From assembly GCA_937916465.1 (NCBI GenBank), contig CALFTK010000051.1, positions 1 through 21,657 on the forward strand: a stretch of 21,657 nt of DNA, written 5' to 3'. The translations under genes were made by a program, and so were the position numbers. The notes beneath the pieces were generated by a model. It had not been told where the DNA came from. It saw nothing but the letters and a program-made list of their open reading frames with translations, and did no database searches. Below, piece by piece: positions 13,904 to 20,079 of the stretch. The DNA is from an uncultured Bacteroidales bacterium. GTDB taxonomy: Bacteria; Bacteroidota; Bacteroidia; Bacteroidales; Bacteroidaceae. The stretch's first letter is position 1. Every line of letters begins with the position of its first letter.

Positions 13904-15388
13904 ATGAGATATATCATAACTATAGACCAGCGTACTTCTTCGTCAAAGGCATTACTTTTTGATGAGGAGTTTAATTTGATAGATAGAAAAATTGTTCTTC
14001 ATAAAAACTTCCATCCTAAAGAGGGGTGGGCAGAGGTTGATGCGGAAGAGATATACAATAACGTTCTTCAGGCAATATCTCAATTGGATTTGCCAAAAGA
14101 GAATGCTGAATTCTCAGTATCTATTGTTAATCAGCGTGAAACTAGTGTTATTTGGGATAAATCAACAGGCAAACCGGTTCATCGGGCAGTGCTTTGGCAG
14201 TGTAATAGAGGAGCAAAGTATTGTACGGAGTTGATAGACCAAGGGTATGAAACAACAATAAAAGAGCGTACAGGATTGTTTGTCGATCCATATTTTTCTG
14301 CAAGTGGCGCTCGTTGGATATTGGATAATGTAGAGAGTGTTAGGGAACGTGCGGAAAGTGGTAACTTGCTTTTTGGAACTATAGATTCTTGGCTAATTTG
14401 GAAACTAACTAAAGGTAAGGTACATGCAACAGACTATTCCAACGCATCAAGAACAATGTTGTTCAATATTAATGAATTGGAATGGGATGTAGATTTGCTT
14501 AAATTGTTTAATATTCCAATCTCAATGATGCCGGAAGCGCGCCCTTCGGACAGCGTATTTGGATATACCGATTTGGATGGGATATTGAAAGAACCGGTAA
14601 AAATAGCCGGAGTGACCGGTAATTCTCATGGAGCTTTGGTTGGGCAGGGTTGTTTGGATAGCGGTATGGGAAAAACCACCTATGGAACAGGTTCGTCAGT
14701 AATGTTTAATATAGGTGAACAACCTATTTCTGCACCTAATGGTATGGTATGTTCTGTGGGTTATTCTCTATTTGATAAAACCTACTATGTATTGGAAGGC
14801 CATTCGCACGCATCGGGAGCCACAATTGATTGGTTGATTAACAATCTTAAACTTGTTGACAACATGGCTGAAATGAACGAAATAGTGAAAAATGTCCCGA
14901 ATAATGGCGGTGTCTATTTTGTTCCGGCCTTTTCAGGTTTGGGTTCACCGTGGTGGGTGTCTGATGCAAAGGCTATGATAACCGGATTGACTCTGTCAAC
15001 AACAAAAGAACATATTGCAAGAGCCGCATTTGAATCGGTTGCATATCAGGTAACCGATGTTGTGGAACTTGTTTCCAGAAATTTGGAAACGCCGCTTAAT
15101 GTGCTTTGTGTGGATGGAGAAGTGGCCAGAAATGATTTTCTTGCACAGTTTCAAGCGGATATGTTAGGATTTCCGGTAAGACGTCTTGCATTGGAAGAAG
15201 CCTCAGGATTGGGGTCGGCCATTCTCAATTGTTGCGCTTTAGGTGTCTATACAACATTGGAACAGGTAAAATCATTGAGAAAGAACAGTGCGGTGTTCCA
15301 ACCAATAATGAAACCAGAAGAGAGGAATATTTATCATCAAGGTTGGTTGCACAGTGTACATACACTGATTATGGGAACAAAGAGATAG
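13904..15388 (+). CDS. FGGY carbohydrate kinase, glycerol-kinase-like, altered active site
   Basis: 494 residues, full length for GlpK. Many GlpK segments are clear: NQRETSVIW (Arg78, Glu79), VLWQC (Trp98), DPYFSAS (Tyr130), LLFGTIDSWLIWKLT, DYSNASRTMLFNI, YGTGSSVM and PAFSGLGSPWW. GlpK phosphorylates glycerol to glycerol 3-phosphate. Three normally invariant motifs differ: DQGT at the phosphate loop is DQRT (Arg10), the catalytic-base motif GD is GN (Asn240 in TGNSHGALVGQ), and the adenosine-site DGG is DGE (Glu406). Each is one nucleotide from the expected codon. The frame is otherwise intact, so the product may be inactive, repurposed or in early decay. It starts 1 nt after the transglycosylase stop and converges on smpB with 1 nt between stops. 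Confidence 0.85.
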   Translation: MRYIITIDQRTSSSKALLFDEEFNLIDRKIVLHKNFHPKEGWAEVDAEEIYNNVLQAISQLDLPKENAEFSVSIVNQRETSVIWDKSTGKPVHRAVLWQCNRGAKYCTELIDQGYETTIKERTGLFVDPYFSASGARWILDNVESVRERAESGNLLFGTIDSWLIWKLTKGKVHATDYSNASRTMLFNINELEWDVDLLKLFNIPISMMPEARPSDSVFGYTDLDGILKEPVKIAGVTGNSHGALVGQGCLDSGMGKTTYGTGSSVMFNIGEQPISAPNGMVCSVGYSLFDKTYYVLEGHSHASGATIDWLINNLKLVDNMAEMNEIVKNVPNNGGVYFVPAFSGLGSPWWVSDAKAMITGLTLSTTKEHIARAAFESVAYQVTDVVELVSRNLETPLNVLCVDGEVARNDFLAQFQADMLGFPVRRLALEEASGLGSAILNCCALGVYTTLEQVKSLRKNSAVFQPIMKPEERNIYHQGWLHSVHTLIMGTKR

Positions 15389-15389
15389 A

Positions 15390-15854
15390 TTAACCTATTT
15401 TGAATAGGCGTGCCATCTCTCTCTTGTCTTCGTTTTCTTTAATAGACTGTCGTTTGTCATACTGGTGCTTACCTTTGGCAAGTGCTATGACTAACTTAGC
15501 TAAACCTTTTTCGTTTATAAACAGACGGGTAGGAACAATAGTAAAACCGGGATTCTTGGTCTCTGCAGCAAGCTTTCGGAGTTCTTTTTTTGTGAGCAAT
15601 AATTTTCTGTCTCTCTTGGCATTATGATTATTGTAAGAGCCGTAAAAATATTCCGCTATGTGCATATTTTTAACCCAAAGCTCTTTCCCTATGAAATAGC
15701 AATATGTGTCAACCAGACTGACCTTTGATTCTCTGATTGACTTGATTTCAGTACCGGTAAGAACTATACCGGCACTGAAAGTGTCAATTATTTCATAATC
15801 GAAGGTAGCCTTCTTATTCTTAATGTTGATATTTGTCTGTTTGCGTATTGCCAT
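15390..15854 (-). CDS. smpB: SsrA-binding protein
   Basis: 154 residues, the usual size. NKKATFDYEIIDTFSAGIVL, GTEIKSIRESKVSLVDTY, NPGFTIVPTRLFINEKGLAKL and the basic tail GKHQYDKRQSIKENEDKREMAR are the standard SmpB blocks. SmpB binds tmRNA and takes it to stalled ribosomes for trans-translation; the C-terminal tail enters the empty mRNA channel. It lies 13 nt downstream of the NigD-like gene in the same direction and may share its transcript. The tmRNA gene itself was not seen in the window. Confidence 0.97.
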   Translation of the reverse strand: MAIRKQTNINIKNKKATFDYEIIDTFSAGIVLTGTEIKSIRESKVSLVDTYCYFIGKELWVKNMHIAEYFYGSYNNHNAKRDRKLLLTKKELRKLAAETKNPGFTIVPTRLFINEKGLAKLVIALAKGKHQYDKRQSIKENEDKREMARLFKIG

Positions 15855-15867
15855 TGTTGTTTATGCT

Positions 15868-16686
15868 TTAGAAATCGTATGGAATACGTGTTGTAAGTGC
15901 TCCACCTTTTATTAGTGTTCCTTTCTTTATCCAGGTAATAGTGTCTTCATAGTGATACCACACTGAATCGTGTGTTGTAATTGATACATATATTGAATCA
16001 AGGTGTGCGTTATCAAAACTATTGAAGATTGAATCTCTCCATTCCTGTTCCTCTTCAGAAAATGTGGCCTTTCTTAATGTTGACATATCGCAACAGATTA
16101 AAGAACTAAATTCGGGATTCTTGTTTCTGTTGTTATTTGGAACATTCGCTGAAAGTCTCATAACTATTGTGTCAGATTTAATGTCAATTGGGTAAATGTA
16201 ATATCTGACTTTGTTTGTTTCCTCTTTTGCAGGGTTAGTGATAGGCACAACATTTACAAAATGACCATTTGACCAGATTGCAGGATATTCAAATCGATGA
16301 TCAATAGACCATTTGCCAAGTCTGAAATAGTGATTCAGAGTGTCTGAAGGAGCTACAGAATCAACGTTTGTAACTGTAATTTTAGTCATTTTGTTCATGT
16401 AGAATTTACCCATGTTTCCAATAGCATTCAATGTCATATCGGCTATTACTCTGTCACCATCTTTAACATTATAGGTACTTAAATCAGCTGAACTCTTGAA
16501 ATTTTCAAACGCCAACTTTTCTCCTGTATAGTCAATAGAAAATTCTGCTTTATTGCCTTTGGCAACAACAGTGCCTAATCTGTAGAACTTTTCTGTATAT
16601 GTAGAAGGTTCCAGGGGCTCGCAAGAAACCATAGTAAATAAAATGGTTCCTATACCAATCATTGTCTTTAAAAAATGTCTCTTCAT
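15868..16686 (-). CDS. NigD-like lipoprotein
   Basis: 272 residues from the ATG at 16686 (MKRHFLKTMIGIGTILFTMVSC); the frame opens 12 codons earlier, but this start gives a clean signal peptide with the lipobox cysteine at 22. After it come EKFYRLGTVVAKGNKAEFSIDYTGEKL and DGDRVIADMTL, as in the N-terminal OB-like domain of the NigD family, then a C-terminal beta domain (about 120-265). NigD was named from a Bacteroides bacteriocin-related locus; the many relatives are envelope lipoproteins of unknown role, and nothing here suggests a bacteriocin cluster. A good -7 box (TACCTTTG on the minus strand, 16720-16727) lies 34 bp upstream of the start. Confidence 0.8.
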   Translation of the reverse strand: MKRHFLKTMIGIGTILFTMVSCEPLEPSTYTEKFYRLGTVVAKGNKAEFSIDYTGEKLAFENFKSSADLSTYNVKDGDRVIADMTLNAIGNMGKFYMNKMTKITVTNVDSVAPSDTLNHYFRLGKWSIDHRFEYPAIWSNGHFVNVVPITNPAKEETNKVRYYIYPIDIKSDTIVMRLSANVPNNNRNKNPEFSSLICCDMSTLRKATFSEEEQEWRDSIFNSFDNAHLDSIYVSITTHDSVWYHYEDTITWIKKGTLIKGGALTTRIPYDF

Positions 16687-16719
16687 ACTTCTTAAAATCT
16701 TTCGTGTTATTTTATGGCG

Positions 16720-16758
16720 CAAAGGTAATACAAATAGCGAGAAAATTCAGTAACTTTG
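16720..16758. promoter_or_regulatory. Divergent -7 boxes between the NigD-like gene and the NifU-like operon
   Basis: TACCTTTG on the minus strand (16720-16727) faces the NigD-like gene, and TAACTTTG on the plus strand (16751-16758) faces the NifU-like/GGGtGRT operon, 44 bp before its start. Both match TAnnTTTG exactly. A clear -33 TTTG is not visible at 19-20 bp for either. Confidence 0.55.
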
Positions 16759-16801
16759 CAAACGATAACAGAAATAGTTTTTTATAAACATAATTTGTTC
16801 T

Positions 16802-17503
16802 ATGATTTATTCTCACGAAGTTGAACACATGTGCGTGGTTCAGAAAGGACCAAAGCATGGACCTGCTCCAATTCCGGAGGAAGGTAAGTGGGTGAAAGCC
16901 AAAGAGATTAAGGATATCTCAGGTATGACTCACGGTATTGGTTGGTGTGCTCCTCAGCAGGGAGCTTGTAAACTGTCTTTAAATGTTAAAGATGGTGTAA
17001 TTGAAGAGGCTCTGATTGAGACTATCGGTTGTTCCGGTATGACTCACTCTGCAGCTATGGCTGCCGAAATTCTTCAGGGTAAGACTCTTTTGGAAGCTCT
17101 TAATACTGACCTTGTTTGCGATGCTATCAATACTGCAATGCGTGAACTCTTCTTGCAGATTGTTTACGGACGTACACAGAGCGCTTTCTCAGAAGGTGGT
17201 CTTGTAATCGGTGCCGGTCTGGAAGATCTTGGTAAGGGCCTCCGCAGTCAGGTAGGTACTATGTACGGTACAAAGGCTAAGGGTGTTCGTTATCTTGAAA
17301 TGGCTGAAGGTTATGTTAACCGTATCGCTCTTGACAAAGATGATCAGGTTTGCGGTTATGAGTTTATCAACCTCGGTAAATTTATGGATGAGATTAAGAA
17401 AGGAACTGACGCTAACGAAGCTTTGAAGAAGGTAACTTCTACATACGGTCGTTTCACAGAAGAGGCTGGCGCAGTTAAATTTATTGACCCACGTAACGAA
17501 TAA
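16802..17503 (+). CDS. NifU/IscU-like iron-sulfur scaffold protein, partner of GGGtGRT
   Basis: 233 residues. The region about 40-125 resembles the IscU/NifU N-terminal scaffold: GIGWCAPQQGACKLSL (Cys49, Cys56), VIEEALIETIGCSGMTHSAAMA (Cys77) and DLVCDAIN (Cys106). The order and spacing of cysteines suit cluster or metal binding but do not exactly copy IscU. The C-terminal part (about 130-233) is particular to this family. The gene is followed after 12 nt by the GGGtGRT gene, its usual companion, and a NifU-like role for the pair is inferred only from this domain. Codon use is strongly biased (CGT for Arg, GGT for Gly, AAC for Asn), unlike the AGA-rich neighbours, pointing to high expression. 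Confidence 0.85.
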   Translation: MIYSHEVEHMCVVQKGPKHGPAPIPEEGKWVKAKEIKDISGMTHGIGWCAPQQGACKLSLNVKDGVIEEALIETIGCSGMTHSAAMAAEILQGKTLLEALNTDLVCDAINTAMRELFLQIVYGRTQSAFSEGGLVIGAGLEDLGKGLRSQVGTMYGTKAKGVRYLEMAEGYVNRIALDKDDQVCGYEFINLGKFMDEIKKGTDANEALKKVTSTYGRFTEEAGAVKFIDPRNE

Positions 17504-17507
17504 GGAG
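17502..17507 (+). promoter_or_regulatory. Strong Shine-Dalgarno site for the GGGtGRT gene
   Basis: AAGGAG overlaps the stop codon of the preceding gene and sits 8 nt before the ATG at 17516. Such a full site is unusual in Bacteroidetes, which mostly start translation without one, and it fits the high-expression codon use of this operon. Confidence 0.6.
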
Positions 17508-17515
17508 ACACAACT

Positions 17516-18538
17516 ATGATTAGAGAAGTTAAATTCGAATCACAGGATCGTCGTATGAAGCAGATTCTTGCTGCTCTCAACGAACACGGAATCTCCTCAA
17601 TTGAAGAGGCCAACCAGATTTGCGAAAAGTATGGTATCGATCCATATAAGGCTTGTGAAGAGACACAGCCAATTTGTTTTGAAAATGCTAAGTGGGCTTA
17701 CGTTGTAGGTTGCGCTATTGCATTGGTAGAAGGTGAAAAGACAGGCGACAAGAGCGCTGTTAAGGCTGCCGAAAATATCGGTATAGGTTTGCAGGCTTTC
17801 TGTATTCCTGGTTCAGTTGCTGATGACCGTAAGGTAGGTCTTGGTCACGGTAACTTGGCAGCTCGTCTGCTTAGCGAAGAGACTCAGTGCTTTGCTTTCT
17901 TAGCAGGTCACGAATCTTTTGCTGCAGCAGAAGGTGCTATCAAAATTGCTGCTAAAGCTGACAAAGTACGTCAGGTGCCTCTACGCGTTATCTTGAACGG
18001 TCTTGGAAAAGATGCTGCTCAGATTATCAGCCGTATCAATGGCTTTACATACGTTCAGACAGAGTTTGATTACTATTCAGGTGAACTTAAAGAGGCTCAG
18101 AGAATTGCTTATAGCGATGGTCCTCGTGCAAAAGTGAACTGCTATGGTGCTGACGATGTTCGCGAAGGTGTAGCTGTTATGTGGAAAGAGGGCGTTGACG
18201 TATCTATCACAGGTAACTCAACAAACCCAACACGTTTCCAGCACCCGGTAGCCGGTACATATAAGAAAGAACGTGTATTGGCTGGCAAACCTTACTTCTC
18301 AGTTGCTTCAGGTGGTGGTACAGGTCGTACATTGCACCCAGATAACATGGCTGCAGGTCCTGCATCTTACGGTATGACCGACACTATGGGTCGTATGCAC
18401 TCTGACGCTCAGTTTGCAGGTTCATCTTCAGTTCCTGCTCACGTTGAGATGATGGGCTTCCTTGGTATTGGTAACAACCCAATGGTAGGTTGTTCAGTAG
18501 CTTGCGCTGTTGACGTAGCTCAGGCTTTGAACAAGTAA
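17516..18538 (+). CDS. GGGtGRT family protein
   Basis: 340 residues with the family signature ASGGGTGRTLHPDN (GGGTGRT at 266-272) and other glycine-rich segments (VGLGHGNLAARLL, AFLAGHESFAAAEG, GFLGIGNNPMVGCS). Several cysteines (36, 47, 54, 66, 96, 125 and one near the C-terminus) are spread along the chain. The family is known from Bacteroidetes, Firmicutes and others, usually next to the NifU-like gene, and has no assigned biochemical function to my knowledge. No signal peptide or membrane helix is seen, so it is cytoplasmic. Codon bias matches that of the upstream gene, and a terminator follows, so the two form a complete bicistronic, probably abundant, operon. Confidence 0.9.
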   Translation: MIREVKFESQDRRMKQILAALNEHGISSIEEANQICEKYGIDPYKACEETQPICFENAKWAYVVGCAIALVEGEKTGDKSAVKAAENIGIGLQAFCIPGSVADDRKVGLGHGNLAARLLSEETQCFAFLAGHESFAAAEGAIKIAAKADKVRQVPLRVILNGLGKDAAQIISRINGFTYVQTEFDYYSGELKEAQRIAYSDGPRAKVNCYGADDVREGVAVMWKEGVDVSITGNSTNPTRFQHPVAGTYKKERVLAGKPYFSVASGGGTGRTLHPDNMAAGPASYGMTDTMGRMHSDAQFAGSSSVPAHVEMMGFLGIGNNPMVGCSVACAVDVAQALNK

Positions 18539-18560
18539 TCAATTAGATTTATAATACTAC

Positions 18561-18597
18561 AAATCCCTGTAATTGAATAAATTGCAGGGATTTTTGT
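18561..18597 (+). terminator. Rho-independent terminator of the NifU-like/GGGtGRT operon
   Basis: AAATCCCTGTAAT (18561-18573) pairs with ATTGCAGGGATTT (18581-18593), 13 bp with one G-U pair, a 7-nt loop, and a T-run running directly out of the stem. It begins 22 bp after the operon's last stop codon. Confidence 0.88.
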
Positions 18598-18600
18598 TCG

Positions 18601-18845
18601 CTTTATTTTGATTGGAAGGTGAATGTAAACAGTAAAGATTTCCCTCAAAAGAGGCAAGCCGATACAATGACAAAGCGCTTATCATTGACGACTCTTTTAA
18701 AGAACATCACCCCATTTCTATGAACTTCCTGCGCACATTTTTTTAAGAATTACCCGTATGCTCAATTCTTTGAATCAGATAGGTAATGGTATAGGTTTTT
18801 AACGCAGGAAGAATAATTGACCTCAATTAAGACTTTTAGGTGTAA
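18601..18845. other. Spacer without a recognisable gene
   Basis: The reading frames are short and broken, and I see no hairpin of note. It lies between the GGGtGRT terminator and the recombinase remnant and may include the decayed 5' part of that recombinase, but I could not match any translated piece to it. The frame of the remnant has a TAA immediately before it (18843-18845). Confidence 0.4.
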
Positions 18846-19040
18846 TTGCAGAACTTTTCTTGCCACTCACTCCGTAAGTCTTTTGTGCGACAAGTTTACA
18901 CAATGAGCGGAGATAGTGCAGAACTTGCATTAGTTAAGTTGATGGAACTCTTTAATCACAGTAGCATAGCTATTACCAAACGCTATTTGGGATTAAGGCA
19001 AGAGGAGATTTTGTGGACTTATGATTGTCAGAGTTTCTGA
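18846..19040 (+). pseudogene. C-terminal remnant of a tyrosine recombinase/integrase
   Basis: The frame reads SCHSLRKSFVRQVY, then ELALVKLMELFNHSSIAITKRYLGLRQEEI, then a stop. This is the end of the catalytic domain of Bacteroidetes-type tyrosine recombinases: the H-x-L-R motif (His and second Arg), the second conserved His in FNHSS and the nucleophile Tyr in KRYLG are all visible. About 64 residues remain of an expected 300-400; the N-terminal DNA-binding part and the first catalytic Arg are missing, and a stop lies directly upstream. It is probably a scar of an old integrated element. The only start codon for the piece is a TTG. Confidence 0.75.
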
Positions 19041-19137
19041 GCCTTATGATAGCGACTTTTTTTGATAAGCAATCTTTTTATAGACCCTGTTTGAAAGTAC
19101 TTGCATATCTGTAATTGATATTTTCTACTTTTTTTTA

Positions 19138-19168
19138 TTTGATTAAATAAATACCTTTATTACTTTTG
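19138..19168 (+). promoter_or_regulatory. Consensus Bacteroidetes promoter of the structured-RNA candidate
   Basis: TTTG (19138-19141), a 19-bp spacer, then TACTTTTG (19161-19168): both boxes match the consensus exactly at the preferred spacing. It is the best promoter in the window. Transcription would start near 19175 and run into sequence without a convincing coding frame. Confidence 0.72.
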
Positions 19169-19174
19169 TGGTGC

Positions 19175-19450
19175 TTGACCAAACAGATCGAAAAACAGTC
19201 TGTAAGGGCAAGGACATTTTAGTAAAAAAGGTGTTATTGAAATTATCTTCGTCTCTCGAATCTCGCAAATTTGAAAAGACTGTGAAGATAGTGGCAGTAG
19301 CGCCACATCTGTTGCTTATATCAACTTTGCTATTAGTAGCAAGGCTATTGATATTGTCTGATGGGTGTGGGCTATTGTCTTATCCACAGTCGAGGCAATG
19401 CGAGAGCCAGAGAGATGGGGTGAGACAATAAGTTCCCACACCTTTTTAAT
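19175..19450 (+). ncRNA. Candidate structured RNA ending in a terminator-like stem
   Basis: About 275 nt from the predicted transcript start to a T-run. Hairpins visible by eye, in order: ACAGA/TCTGT (19183-19187 with 19199-19203); ATCTTCGTCT (19245-19254) with AGAC, a 3-nt bulge, then GAAGAT (19277-19289); GTGGC/GCCAC near 19291-19306; TTGCTA/TAGCAA (19327-19342, 4-nt loop); and a long stem GGTGTGGG (19364-19371) with CCCACACC (19435-19442), continued by ATTGTCT/AGACAAT (19374-19380 with 19423-19429), closed by TTTTTAATTTT. I do not recognise the family. It could be a free small RNA or a leader controlling the gene at 19495, which starts about 50 nt after the last stem. An 87-codon frame overlaps it but begins on the -7 box and looks non-protein. 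Confidence 0.45.
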
Positions 19451-19494
19451 TTTAAAAAGCTGACCTTGGGAGCAGGGAGGCATAAATTAATTAT

Positions 19495-20028
19495 ATGTAT
19501 ACAAATTACACTTTTGATGCGGACTTCGCAGCACATCTCATCAAAAAATTAAAAGAAATGTACAAATCGGATGGATCATCATTCATTAAAACTGGGGTCA
19601 CCCTCCCATTTTTAGCATATGCTTACAAGCGCCTTAATAATGACAGGACTCCTTTTACAGAAGAATATTTATGGAATATTGTTACTTCACTGGAAAATGC
19701 AAATGACAAAAAGTTTTTATATCAATACTGTTCTGTTATAAGTGAAAGAGTAATTGCTTTGTTCTCAAATCTGTACGATGGTAAAATTAAAGAACAAGGA
19801 TATTATACCCGCACTTCAAAATCTACCATCTTATATGACCCATTGGCGTTTGGAACTGCCCCTTCATCAAAAGAACTCTATGAGAAATATAATGAAATCC
19901 TGTTGAAAAATGCCTTCTCTCGGGTTTATAAGGAGTACAAATATGATTGGGATGTCGTTTCTGAGGAAGAAGAAGTTGCCATAAGTACAATCATAAATGA
20001 ATACAAATCCAAACAACGTCCTTGCTAA
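19495..20028 (+). CDS. Hypothetical protein, 177 residues, unrecognised
   Basis: The product begins MYTNYTFDADFAAHLIKKLKEMYK, has no signal peptide or membrane helix, and is mostly helical and charged, with an acidic stretch (SEEEE) near residue 156 and a lysine-rich end. I match it to no family. It follows the structured-RNA candidate by about 50 nt; no separate promoter is evident, so it may depend on the promoter at 19138-19168, in which case the RNA stem would act as an attenuator or riboregulator. Its AT-rich codon use and its position beside a recombinase remnant fit an accessory or horizontally acquired gene. Confidence 0.65.
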   Translation: MYTNYTFDADFAAHLIKKLKEMYKSDGSSFIKTGVTLPFLAYAYKRLNNDRTPFTEEYLWNIVTSLENANDKKFLYQYCSVISERVIALFSNLYDGKIKEQGYYTRTSKSTILYDPLAFGTAPSSKELYEKYNEILLKNAFSRVYKEYKYDWDVVSEEEEVAISTIINEYKSKQRPC

Positions 20029-20079
20029 TTATTAGGAAGAATCGATCAATTGCATAAATAACTTTATATTTTACAATCA

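Noticed and set aside
17356..17613. 85-codon minus-strand frame across the NifU-like/GGGtGRT junction
   Set aside because: Antisense to two strongly codon-biased genes and their Shine-Dalgarno site; a shadow of biased codon use.
19168..19431. 87-codon frame with a GTG start on the plus strand
   Set aside because: Its start lies on the last base of an exact -7 box, its product looks random in composition, and the same DNA forms several perfect hairpins. It is treated as non-coding RNA.
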